From an uncultured Oscillospiraceae bacterium (GTDB lineage Bacteria > Bacillota > Clostridia > Oscillospirales > Ruminococcaceae), in contig USFO01000066.1 of NCBI GenBank assembly GCA_900553955.1, positions 1 through 9,499 of the forward strand: a stretch of DNA of 9,499 nucleotides. The letters are read 5' to 3'. Shown here one piece after another: positions 1 through 6,237 of the stretch. A program made the position numbers and the translations under genes. Each line of letters begins with the position of its first letter. Position 1 is the stretch's first letter. The notes beneath the pieces are model-generated. The model was not told where the DNA came from and made no database searches. It saw only the letters and a program-made list of their open reading frames with translations.

Positions 1-2
1 TC

Positions 3-902
3 CGATCTTATATCCTCAAGCGCACCGCGGATATTGAAAGCCTTCGCAGCGAAATTGCCGAAATGGAGGACATTTTGGCGAACCCGGAGCGTATAAACGA
101 TATTATCATATCCGAGCTTAAAGATGTGATTAAAAAATACGATCAGCCCCGCAGAAGCGAAATTATTTATGTAAGCGAAACCGCCGCAGCCGACCCGGTT
201 GAGGAAATTCCCGATTACCCGGTAACGCTTTTCTTCACAAAGGAGGGCTACTTCAAAAAGATTACGCCCCAGTCACTGCGTATGTCCGGCGAGCACAAGC
301 TAAAAGAGGGCGACGAAATAATCATCGCCAAGGAAAGCAAAAACAACGCCGAGCTGCTGTTCTTCAGCAACAAATATCAGGTCTATAAAGCCTGCGCCGC
401 GGACTTTGAGGATACCAAAACAAGCGTCATGGGTGATTACATTCCGTCAAAGCTCGGCTTTGACGAGGGTGAAAGCGTAATTTTTATGGCAGTGGTTGAA
501 AAGTTCACAGGTTTTATGTTATTCTTTTATGAGAACGGAAAAGCCGCCAAGGTTACGCTCTCTTCCTACGAAACAAAGACCAAACGAAAGCGCCTTCTCG
601 GCGCATACTGCGACAAATCGCCTCTGGTTGCCTGCTTCCAAACGGAGGAGGACAGCGAGTATATGCTCACATCCTCCGGCGGACGCGTACTTCTGGTTCA
701 TTCCGGCGCAATTCCGCCGAAAGCAGCCCGCGACACCCAAGGCGTTGCGGTAATGACACTGAAAAAGAACGCCGTTGTTTCCTCGGTAAAGCCCTTTACT
801 GACGGGATGCTCGAAAATGCTCACCGCTTCCGCACGCGCAACCTGCCCGCTGCGGGCGCAATTCCGAAGGACGGCGACCTTTTTGAACAAATCACATTGT
901 AA
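3..902 (+). CDS. parC: Type II topoisomerase subunit A, ParC-like (5'-truncated)
   Basis: C-terminal part of the DNA-cleaving A subunit of a type II topoisomerase, which passes one duplex through another to unlink or relax DNA together with a GyrB/ParE ATPase. The frame is open to the left edge, so the gene starts outside the window; 299 residues remain. The first ~50 visible residues match the coiled-coil end of the GyrA/ParC core (ILKRTADIESLRSEIAEME, then ANPERI, ISELK and KYDQPRRSEI). The rest is a short, divergent beta-propeller-type DNA-wrapping domain with repeated hydrophobic strands. No canonical GyrA box (QRRGGxG) is visible; a basic KTKRKR stretch lies around 570-590. This favours a ParC-like subunit over gyrase, but the missing N-terminal core and neighbours leave a GyrA paralogue possible. 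The ATG at 63 is internal, not the true start. A small membrane protein gene follows after 26 nt. Confidence 0.82.
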   Translation, partial: RSYILKRTADIESLRSEIAEMEDILANPERINDIIISELKDVIKKYDQPRRSEIIYVSETAAADPVEEIPDYPVTLFFTKEGYFKKITPQSLRMSGEHKLKEGDEIIIAKESKNNAELLFFSNKYQVYKACAADFEDTKTSVMGDYIPSKLGFDEGESVIFMAVVEKFTGFMLFFYENGKAAKVTLSSYETKTKRKRLLGAYCDKSPLVACFQTEEDSEYMLTSSGGRVLLVHSGAIPPKAARDTQGVAVMTLKKNAVVSSVKPFTDGMLENAHRFRTRNLPAAGAIPKDGDLFEQITL

Positions 903-928
903 TTTATAATCTGAAAGGAGATTGTTTT

Positions 929-1228
929 ATGCATATGCACGCGTTTTTAAGAAAATGGTACGACAGGGCCCACGATATTTTTAAGGACTTTGATTACAAG
1001 GATTTTCTTTGGTGTCAGGCCTTTGTGCTCTCCCTCGGCGTTCTGTTCGGCGTTTCCACCAGCAAGGCGCTTAAACGTCTTACTCCCTTCATAGCTGTGT
1101 TTGCGGCGTTTTCCGCATTCGAGGTGTTCTACCCCAGAAGAAAAAAGCTCAAAAAAATTGCCGACGGAACCTACGAGGACAGATTTGTTGAGTTCTCAAA
1201 TACCGAAGACATCCCCGATTTTGTTTAA
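929..1228 (+). CDS. Small two-helix membrane protein, function unknown
   Basis: A 99-residue protein with ATG at 929 and a good AAAGGAG site at 914-920, 8 nt upstream. It has an amphipathic N-terminus rich in Trp, Tyr and Asp (residues 1-27), two predicted membrane helices (about 28-43 and 50-67) joined by a short loop, then a basic stop (PRRKKLKK, 69-76) and an acidic C-terminal tail. Both termini are probably cytoplasmic by the positive-inside rule. It resembles, in layout only, short clostridial membrane proteins often labelled phosphate-ABC-transporter permease-like; nothing here supports a transport role. It lies 26 nt after the topoisomerase gene on the same strand and is probably co-transcribed. 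No catalytic motif is visible. The gene is likely real, given its ribosome binding site and coherent topology; the function is unknown. Confidence 0.72.
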   Translation: MHMHAFLRKWYDRAHDIFKDFDYKDFLWCQAFVLSLGVLFGVSTSKALKRLTPFIAVFAAFSAFEVFYPRRKKLKKIADGTYEDRFVEFSNTEDIPDFV

Positions 1229-1239
1229 TCAATAATAAA

Positions 1240-1268
1240 ACGGGTGTTTCATCCTATGAAACACCCGT
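1240..1268 (-). terminator. 12-bp hairpin with its T-run on the minus strand
   Basis: A perfect 12-bp stem (ACGGGTGTTTCA / TGAAACACCCGT) with a 5-nt loop lies just after the membrane protein stop codon. On the plus strand it is followed by A residues, not T, so it is a poor intrinsic terminator for the upstream genes. On the minus strand it is followed by TTTTATTATT, the expected layout of a minus-strand terminator, although no credible minus-strand gene ends here. It may still block plus-strand transcription or protect a 3' end. Stem perfection is certain; function and direction are inferred. Confidence 0.55.
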
Positions 1269-1401
1269 AAAAAAGCTGCTTGATTTTGATTAAGCAAACG
1301 CCGTTTATCATCAAAACCGAGCGGCTGTTATCATTATTCCCACCGCTTTTTATATAATGCATGGCAAATCGAAACCACTTTTTGTTTTTTTGAAAAAACT
1401 C

Positions 1402-1433
1402 TTGCAAATTGGCGATAGCTGTGTTATTATAAT
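1402..1433 (+). promoter_or_regulatory. Sigma-A-type promoter of secG
   Basis: A -35 TTGCAA at 1402-1407 and a -10 TATTAT at 1425-1430 are separated by 17 nt; a perfect TATAAT at 1428-1433 overlaps the -10 with 20-nt spacing. A T/A-rich stretch (1376-1399) precedes the -35 like an UP element. Transcription should start near 1437-1440, giving a leader of about 25 nt before secG. Confidence 0.75.
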
Positions 1434-1463
1434 ACAAGCTATTGTGTTATTTGGAGGTTTATT

Positions 1464-1709
1464 ATGTCTGTCTACGAAATCATCGGAAGTATTCTTCTTA
1501 TCATAACCTGCGTTCTTATCACCATCACTGTTCTTCTTCAGAGCAGCAAAGCCGATGGTATGGCCGCTCTTGGCGGAAAAAGCTCCGGCGGCTTTAACGC
1601 AGAGGGTAAGAGCAACGAAGCAAAGCTTTGCCGCATGACCAAGTATCTTGCCATTGCTTTCTTTGTAATCACCATTCTCGTTTACGCAGCAACCATTTAT
1701 CTCAGCTAA
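1464..1709 (+). CDS. secG: Preprotein translocase subunit SecG
   Basis: SecG, the small accessory subunit of the SecYEG channel, which assists SecA-driven export through the cytoplasmic membrane. The 81 residues have the family layout: a first membrane helix (about 4-24) ending in the hallmark LLQSSKADGMAALGG segment (24-38), a Gly/Ser-rich cytoplasmic loop (SSGGFNAEGKS, 40-50) and a second helix (about 60-79). Length fits SecG proteins, usually 70-85 residues in Bacillota. The ATG has GGAGG at 1453-1457, 6 nt upstream. The gene stands alone between its own promoter and a terminator, so it is not in the secG-rnr-smpB arrangement seen in some Bacillota. High confidence from the QSSK.DGMA..GG motif together with the two helices. 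Confidence 0.95.
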   Translation: MSVYEIIGSILLIITCVLITITVLLQSSKADGMAALGGKSSGGFNAEGKSNEAKLCRMTKYLAIAFFVITILVYAATIYLS

Positions 1710-1725
1710 TTTGATAAAACATCTT

Positions 1726-1752
1726 GCCCGAAGCAGTGCTTCGGGCTTTTTG
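1726..1752 (+). terminator. Intrinsic terminator of secG
   Basis: A perfect 9-bp GC-rich stem (GCCCGAAGC / GCTTCGGGC) with a 3-nt loop (AGT) is followed directly by TTTTT, 17 nt after the secG stop codon. This is a classic Rho-independent terminator on the plus strand. Confidence 0.92.
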
Positions 1753-1758
1753 TTCATA

Positions 1759-1791
1759 AAAAAGCCTTTCGGAATTACCGAAAGGCTTTTT
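1759..1791. terminator. Bidirectional terminator between secG and the rluB operon
   Basis: A perfect 14-bp stem (1759-1772 with 1778-1791; core AAAGCCTTTCGG) with loop AATTA is flanked by a run of A on the left and T on the right, so it ends transcription both ways. It lies 7 nt beyond the stop codon of the pseudouridine synthase and is the natural end of the minus-strand operon; on the plus strand it backs up the secG terminator. Confidence 0.9.
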
Positions 1792-1798
1792 CGTTTCA

Positions 1799-2602
1799 TC
1801 AAGGTCTTTTTACGAACTTTTTGAAGGGCTTTTTTGCGTGGGTCTCTTTTTTCTTTGCGGGCTGCTCCGCAACGCCCTTTCTGGAGGCGTTACGCAGCGC
1901 CGTAAGCTCCTCTTTGGTAAGCTCGCGCCATTTTCCCTGTGCAAGCATACCAAGGCGTACAGCGCCTATGGAGGTGCGCTTGAGGCGGATTACGGTGAGT
2001 CCCACCGCCTCGCACATTTTTCTTATCTCGCGGTTTTTGCCCTCGCTGATAATAAACTGCATAACGGTGCGTTCCTCGCCCTTTTCAAGCACCGTAACCT
2101 GTGCGGGTCTTGTAATTCCGGAGTCGATTTTCACTCCCTCCGCAAGCTGCACAAGGTGCTCCTCGTTGGCGTCCTCGCGGACGGTCACCCGGTAGGTCTT
2201 TGTAATATTGCCGCTCGGGTGCATAATCATATTGGCGAAGGCACCGTCGTTAGTGAGCAGCAGCAGTCCCTCGCTGTTGCGGTCAAGTCTGCCTATGGGG
2301 TAAACTCTTGCGGGAATATCCGTAACCAAATCCATTACGGTTTTTCTGCCAAGCTCGTCGGAGGTTGTGGTAACAAACCCGCGGGGTTTATTAAGCGCAA
2401 TATACCAAAGCTTATCCCCCGCTGCGGCGTTTATTTCTTCGCCGTTAACGGTGATGAGATCGTGCTTCACATCCACCTTCATGCCTATCTCCGCAGGGCG
2501 GCCGTTCACCTTTACCTTGCCCGCGGCGATAAGCTCCTCCGCCTTTCTGCGGGAGGTGTAGCCTGCGTCGGCAATTGCCTTTTGAATTCTCGTATCTTTC
2601 AT
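1799..2602 (-). CDS. rluB: Ribosomal large subunit pseudouridine synthase, RluB/RsuA family
   Basis: Converts a specific uridine of rRNA to pseudouridine; the RluB branch acts on 23S rRNA near the peptidyl-transferase centre. The 267 residues show an N-terminal S4 RNA-binding domain (about 3-56: RIQKAIADAGYTSRRKAEELI...VKVNG), a linker with LNKPRGFVTT (70-79), the catalytic GRLDRNSEGLLLLTNDG motif (104-120, nucleophile Asp107) and the family's KNREIRKMCEAVG segment (189-201). The last ~30 residues form a Lys-rich tail, common in clostridial homologues and probably RNA-contacting. ATG start with CTCCT-complement AGGAG at 2608-2612, 5 nt upstream; the start overlaps the stop of the carboxypeptidase gene by 4 nt (ATGA), implying translational coupling. 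It is the last gene of the operon. RsuA, RluE and RluF are paralogues; RluB is the usual assignment in Bacillota, but the target base is inferred. Confidence 0.92.
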   Translation of the reverse strand: MKDTRIQKAIADAGYTSRRKAEELIAAGKVKVNGRPAEIGMKVDVKHDLITVNGEEINAAAGDKLWYIALNKPRGFVTTTSDELGRKTVMDLVTDIPARVYPIGRLDRNSEGLLLLTNDGAFANMIMHPSGNITKTYRVTVREDANEEHLVQLAEGVKIDSGITRPAQVTVLEKGEERTVMQFIISEGKNREIRKMCEAVGLTVIRLKRTSIGAVRLGMLAQGKWRELTKEELTALRNASRKGVAEQPAKKKETHAKKPFKKFVKRP

Positions 2603-3711
2603 CTGTTCTCCTGAAAATTAAACTTATCCTTTATTTTATGCCAAAAGCTTTTTTCGTACCGTTTTGCCTCCACGGAATTTTTCGTGACAAGCGGCGTTTT
2701 TGCGATGAGCATGCCGTTTGAGAAGAAATATGCCCAGCCTGCGACGGCTTCGTGCTCAACCGGAGCAAAGAGAAAAGGCTCCGTGCTCAAAACCGTCGTT
2801 ATGCTCTCCTCCTCCCCCTCAAACAGTGCTGCGGAAACCGGTTTTGCATAAAGCGCCACGGAATTTGCCGTGCCGCCGGTCACGGGAACGGTGACTGCGG
2901 GGACTCGGTGCTCAAGAGACGTTTGTTTGAGCACGGCAAAATAGTCCTCATACAGTCGGGTGTGGTAATCCCAATCCTCCGGACAGCCGAGGGTCACGCA
3001 GATAAGCTTTACGCCATCGCGCTCCGCAGAGGAAACCAAACAGCGTCCGGCTTTCTTCGTAAAGCCGGTTTTAACTCCCGTTGCGCCCTCAAGGGTTCTC
3101 AGGAGCCTGTTGTGATTGTAAAGCTCCCGCCGGTACGGCGGATTTCCGTACTCCGCAGTCATACTTACCCTGCCGCAAATAGCCGCAAAATCTGGATTTT
3201 GCAGCGCCGCCCGTCCGAGCAGCGCCATATCGTATGCCGTGGAGCAGTGCCGCTCTCCGTCAAGCCCTGAAGGGGTCATAAAGCTCGTGTTTTTCATGCC
3301 GAGCTCCGCCGCCCTTTCGTTCATAAGGCGCACAAAAGCGGGTACGGAGCCTGCCACACGCACTGCGGCGGCATTTGCCGCGTCGTTCCCCGAAGCGAGA
3401 AGCATTCCCTCCGCCAAAACGCGCAGGGTCACGCTGTCCCCGGGCAAAAGCCCCATGGAGGAGCCCTCCACCGCTATGGCGCTGCCGCTTACCGTAAAGC
3501 GTTCGTCCGCGTCCGTCTGCTCCAGCGCTATAAGCGCGGTCATAATCTTCGTGGTGCTCGCCATGGGCAGGCGCTCGTCCTTGTTTCGTGAAAAGAGCAC
3601 TCTGCCGCTTTCCGCGTCAATGAGCACCGTGCCCTTTGCCTCTGCAAAAGCCTCGGTGCTCAAGGCAAAAATTATGAGCACGGTCAAAATCAAAGCGATT
3701 GTTTTTCGCAA
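2599..3711 (-). CDS. dacF: D-alanyl-D-alanine carboxypeptidase, DacF-like (S11 penicillin-binding protein)
   Basis: Serine carboxypeptidase that removes the terminal D-Ala from peptidoglycan pentapeptides outside the membrane, limiting cross-linking; the DacF branch acts in sporulating cells. The 370 residues carry a signal peptide (hydrophobic 5-17, probable cleavage after AFA, 21-23) and the three S11 motifs: STTK at 52-55 (nucleophile Ser52), SGN at 108-110 and KTG at 214-216. A C-terminal beta domain follows, then a basic/aromatic end (RYEKSFWHKIKDKF) able to act as an amphipathic membrane anchor. The start is TTG at 3709-3711, backed by GGGAG 9 nt upstream and by the signal peptide beginning MRKTIALIL; no better ATG exists. 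Its binding site sits partly in a small hairpin (listed separately). It follows gerW after 48 nt, consistent with a sporulation role, but vegetative S11 enzymes look alike, so the dacF symbol is likely rather than proven. Confidence 0.9.
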   Translation of the reverse strand: MRKTIALILTVLIIFALSTEAFAEAKGTVLIDAESGRVLFSRNKDERLPMASTTKIMTALIALEQTDADERFTVSGSAIAVEGSSMGLLPGDSVTLRVLAEGMLLASGNDAANAAAVRVAGSVPAFVRLMNERAAELGMKNTSFMTPSGLDGERHCSTAYDMALLGRAALQNPDFAAICGRVSMTAEYGNPPYRRELYNHNRLLRTLEGATGVKTGFTKKAGRCLVSSAERDGVKLICVTLGCPEDWDYHTRLYEDYFAVLKQTSLEHRVPAVTVPVTGGTANSVALYAKPVSAALFEGEEESITTVLSTEPFLFAPVEHEAVAGWAYFFSNGMLIAKTPLVTKNSVEAKRYEKSFWHKIKDKFNFQENR

Positions 3712-3720
3712 TTTATATCA

Positions 3721-3742
3721 CTCCCGCAAAGATATATGCGGG
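3721..3742 (-). promoter_or_regulatory. Hairpin overlapping the dacF ribosome binding site
   Basis: On the minus strand the 48-nt gerW-dacF gap contains CCCGCA, an 8-nt A/T loop and TGCGGG, a perfect 6-bp GC-rich stem (3723-3728 with 3737-3742). The GGG of the dacF Shine-Dalgarno (GGGAG at 3721-3725) lies in the 3' arm, so folding would partly hide the site. The base pairing is seen directly; a regulatory effect is inferred. Confidence 0.45.
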
Positions 3743-3759
3743 GGCAGCTCGGAATTATG

Positions 3760-4224
3760 TCACTGTGCTTTTTCCGAGGGATTTGCCTTCTCCGGCTTTT
3801 TCTCTGCGGGCTTTTCCGGCTTTGTTTCCTCGACGACAGTCTGTTTCTCGGCGCCCTTCTTCCTGCCGCCGATAAGTGAGGAAACCGTGTCGATAGCGTC
3901 CGGAACCATGTTCGCAAGGCGTTCCGGAATATTGTCTTTATCCGCAACCTGAATCATCCGCACACTCTCACCCTTTATTACAAGGAACGCCATGGGCTGA
4001 ATGGTCACGCCGCCGCCGCTTCCGCCGCCGAACATCTCCTTGGGGCTTGCGGAGGGAAAATCCGAGCCGCCGGAGGCGAAGCCGAAGCTAACCTTGGATA
4101 CCGGAATAATGGTGGTTCCGTCCGGAGTGGTGATGGGGCTTCCGATTATGGAGTTGGAATCCACAAGACCTTTGATGTTTTCGAGGGAAACGTTAAGCAG
4201 CCCTTCAAGATTTTTTTCGCTCAT
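3760..4224 (-). CDS. gerW: Spore germination protein GerW (YtfJ family)
   Basis: GerW/YtfJ is a spore protein known from Bacillus subtilis to be needed for normal germination; its biochemical activity is not established. The 154 residues show the family pattern: N-terminal helix (LEGLLNVSLENIKGLVDSN, 6-24), the strand-rich IGSPITTPDGTTIIPVSKVSFGFASGG block (27-53), a Gly-rich turn (FGGGSGGG, 65-72), then VTIQPMAFLVI (73-83), and an unstructured Lys/Pro/Glu tail (from about 122). ATG start with AGGAG 9 nt upstream; it overlaps the preceding DUF2953 gene by 4 nt (ATGA). The same ytfI-ytfJ pairing occurs in B. subtilis, which strengthens both calls and marks the organism as a likely spore former. 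The charged tail is longer than the core needs and may be lineage-specific. Confidence 0.92.
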   Translation of the reverse strand: MSEKNLEGLLNVSLENIKGLVDSNSIIGSPITTPDGTTIIPVSKVSFGFASGGSDFPSASPKEMFGGGSGGGVTIQPMAFLVIKGESVRMIQVADKDNIPERLANMVPDAIDTVSSLIGGRKKGAEKQTVVEETKPEKPAEKKPEKANPSEKAQ

Positions 4225-4856
4225 TTATGTACACTCCTTTTTGAAGTTTCTTTTTTCTGTTTCGCGGTCATATCCTTGAGCAGCGCAAAGGCTATTCGTA
4301 TTCCGCCGATTAAAATTATCAGCGGATTTGCTTCTATATTCGCAAGCACGCGGATTTCTTCCTTTTCCGCGGTAAAATCCGGATATACCCGAAGCTTTGT
4401 CTTTTCGATTTTAACCAAATTTCGCAAAAAGCCGAACGCCGTATTGAGCAGCGCGCAAATTCTTCCGTAGCGAATGGCGCAGGCTGCGGCGTCCTCCGCC
4501 GCAATTTGCCAGTAGCCTTCCAGCCTGTGAACTCTTATGTTCCGCAAAATTTGCTTTGCTCCCGGACCGTAGCGGTGCACCGCGTCGATAAAGCCGTCAA
4601 TAATTTCTTCTGGCGTATGCTTTTTCTTCGGCTTTTTCGGTTTTTCTTCCGTAGGCTTTTCTTCTTTTTCTTCTTTCGGCGTTTTCTTTTTCTTTTCTTT
4701 TTCCTTGCCGGGAATTATCGTGAATTTGAAAAACAGATACCGCACCCGCAGGGTGAGCTTCTCGTTCCATTCGGCGATTACATGAACCGGCAGCGCCAAA
4801 AGCAAGATTATAAACAGTATTATTCCCAAAAAAATCAGCCAGCCCGCGGTAACCAC
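4221..4856 (-). CDS. ytfI: DUF2953 protein, YtfI-like
   Basis: A 211-residue DUF2953-type protein; function unknown, but it is the usual partner of gerW/ytfJ in endospore formers. One N-terminal membrane helix (about 5-24) is followed by a short strand-rich segment (EKLTLRVRYLFFKFTIIPG), a very charged Lys/Glu/Pro linker (51-80) and a C-terminal part typical of DUF2953 (ITAAxxAA-like IAAEDAAACAIRYGRICALLNT, 118-139, in part; RVYPDF, 156-161; and the hydrophobic LIILIGGIRIAFALL, 179-193). The start is not clean: the frame is closed by the scpB stop 21 nt upstream, the only nearby start is GTG at 4854-4856, and the GGGGAG purine run abuts it with no spacing. Initiation may rely on coupling to scpB or use a later codon (TTG at codon 10). 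It overlaps gerW by 4 nt. Confidence 0.78.
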   Translation of the reverse strand: MVTAGWLIFLGIILFIILLLALPVHVIAEWNEKLTLRVRYLFFKFTIIPGKEKEKKKKTPKEEKEEKPTEEKPKKPKKKHTPEEIIDGFIDAVHRYGPGAKQILRNIRVHRLEGYWQIAAEDAAACAIRYGRICALLNTAFGFLRNLVKIEKTKLRVYPDFTAEKEEIRVLANIEANPLIILIGGIRIAFALLKDMTAKQKKETSKRSVHK

Positions 4857-4877
4857 CTCCCCACCGGCAGAATTTCT

Positions 4878-5468
4878 TTATTGCCCGTCGAACAGCGACT
4901 GCTGATCCTTGATTTCCTCCTGTCTTTCCGCCTCGTCCTCTTTTTCGGAGGTTTCCGCTTCGTCCGCTATGGGCGGCAGGTCCTCAAGTGAGGAAAGTCC
5001 GAACGACCGCAGGAAAAGCGGCGTTGTTCTGTATGCGATGGGCTTACCCGGCAGGTCAAGCCTGCCTGCTTCCTCTATAAGCCCCTTTTCCGCCAAGGTG
5101 GACATAACTCCGGAGCAGTCCACTCCTCTCACCTGCTCGGCGAAGGCGCGGGTTATGGGCTGATTGTACGCCACAACCGCAAGCACCTCCATAGCCGCCT
5201 GAGAAAGCGGAGCGTTGCGCTTTATTTCAAATGCGCTGCGAATATACGGCTCGTACTCTTTTTTGGTGCAAAGCTGCCACTGGGTGTCAAGGCGAAGCAC
5301 CTCTATCGAGCTTGAGAATTTTTCGTATTTTGCCCGAAGGCTCTCCAAAACCGTGACGGCGGCCTCCTCATCAAGCTCCATGGCTGCGGCTACGGTTTTC
5401 TGCTCCACCGGCTCGCCGCCGGCAAAGAGTATAGCCTCTGCCATTTTTTCATACTGTTCAAGTTCCAA
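4878..5468 (-). CDS. scpB: Segregation and condensation protein B (ScpB)
   Basis: ScpB is the dimeric winged-helix (kite) subunit that binds ScpA and completes the SMC condensin, which organises and segregates the chromosome near the origin. The 196 residues carry the usual N-terminal AILFAGGEPV (about 13-22), the first winged helix, and the second with MEVLAVVAYNQPITRAFAEQVRGVDCSGVM and the loop GRLDLPGKPIAYRTTPLFLRSFGL, ending in an acidic tail. Start chosen: TTG at 5466-5468, with GAGGA (5477-5481) 8 nt upstream, which gives the family's normal ~8-12 residues before AILFA; the ATG at codon 9 has no ribosome binding site. The gene overlaps scpA by 11 nt, as expected for subunits made in step. 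Confidence 0.94.
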   Translation of the reverse strand: MELEQYEKMAEAILFAGGEPVEQKTVAAAMELDEEAAVTVLESLRAKYEKFSSSIEVLRLDTQWQLCTKKEYEPYIRSAFEIKRNAPLSQAAMEVLAVVAYNQPITRAFAEQVRGVDCSGVMSTLAEKGLIEEAGRLDLPGKPIAYRTTPLFLRSFGLSSLEDLPPIADEAETSEKEDEAERQEEIKDQQSLFDGQ

Positions 5469-6213
5469 TTAAGGCGTCCTCTCTTTCCTTTCTGTTCCTG
5501 TGCTTTTGCTCGCCGCAAAGCACAAGCGTCTGGTTGTCGTCGCTGATTTCCACTCTGCCGTTCTTCACAAGATCCAAAACCGCAAGGAACATCGCCACGC
5601 TCTCGCTTCTTCCGGAATGGCCGAAAACCTCGTTCCACTTGAGCTTCGTCTTTTTATAGAGCCTTCGCAGCAGCATAATAGCTCTGGACGGCACGGAAAT
5701 AAGCTTAGTATGCACAACTCCGCTGAACGCCTCCACCGGCGGCGGAAGCTTGCGCTGCTTTCTTCCCAATGCGGAAAGATACGCTCTGAGCACATCCTCC
5801 GGCGGGTGCTTGCGGGAATAGGTGTTGTCCGCCTCTATCTTTGCAGGCGCGCGGGAGAACAGGCTGTTTCCGCAAAATCTGTCCCGCAGATACTCCGCGG
5901 CGTTCTTGCAGGCCTGATATTCGATAAGCTCGCCTTGCAGCTCCCGGCGAAGCTTGTCTTTGTCTTCATCGTCGTCCCTCGGCAGCAGCATCGCGGTTTT
6001 GATATAAACCAGTCTTGCCGCCATCTCCAAAAATTCCGAAGCGCCCTCCAAATCCTCAAGGCTTTCCACGCTTTGAATGGCATTTGTGTACTGCTCCAAA
6101 AGCTCGGAGATATTTATATCGTAAATATTAAGCTTGTGCTTTTGAATGAGGAAAAGCAAAAGGTCGAGCGGGCCTTCAAAGCTTTCCAGCTTATACTGTA
6201 ATTTTTCCGTCAA
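5458..6213 (-). CDS. scpA: Segregation and condensation protein A (ScpA)
   Basis: ScpA is the kleisin that closes the SMC ring and bridges the two SMC heads, holding ScpB in the middle. The 251 residues begin with the diagnostic LESFEGPLDLLLFLIQKHKLNIYDI (9-33), the SMC-neck-binding helical part, then a charged middle (PRDDDEDKDKLRRELQGELIEY) that contacts ScpB, and a C-terminal winged helix (SVAMFLAVLDLVKNGRVEI) that binds the SMC cap. Length is normal (about 240-260). The start is TTG at 6211-6213 with GGAGA at 6221-6225, 7 nt upstream; the next Met is far inside, so the TTG call is firm. It lies 24 nt after the M50 protease gene and overlaps scpB by 11 nt. Confidence 0.95.
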   Translation of the reverse strand: MTEKLQYKLESFEGPLDLLLFLIQKHKLNIYDINISELLEQYTNAIQSVESLEDLEGASEFLEMAARLVYIKTAMLLPRDDDEDKDKLRRELQGELIEYQACKNAAEYLRDRFCGNSLFSRAPAKIEADNTYSRKHPPEDVLRAYLSALGRKQRKLPPPVEAFSGVVHTKLISVPSRAIMLLRRLYKKTKLKWNEVFGHSGRSESVAMFLAVLDLVKNGRVEISDDNQTLVLCGEQKHRNRKEREDALIGT

Positions 6214-6237
6214 AATCGTATCTCCAAACTAATTCTT

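Noticed and set aside
1249..1437. 62-codon minus-strand frame in the gap before secG
   Set aside because: It ends inside the 12-bp hairpin, overlaps the secG promoter, has low-complexity sequence and lacks a convincing ribosome binding site.
1350..1802. 150-codon minus-strand frame across secG and its terminators
   Set aside because: It is antisense to a certain gene, reads through two terminator hairpins and has no recognisable protein pattern.
1838..2614. 258-codon plus-strand frame opposite rluB
   Set aside because: It is an exact antisense shadow of a well-supported pseudouridine synthase, with no family motif of its own.
3239..3952. 237-codon plus-strand frame opposite dacF and gerW
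   Set aside because: Ser/Ala/Phe-rich composition typical of an antisense shadow, and it spans two real genes and their gap.
5500..6201. 233-codon plus-strand frame opposite scpA
   Set aside because: Shadow of scpA; His/Arg/Leu-rich with no motif and no binding site.
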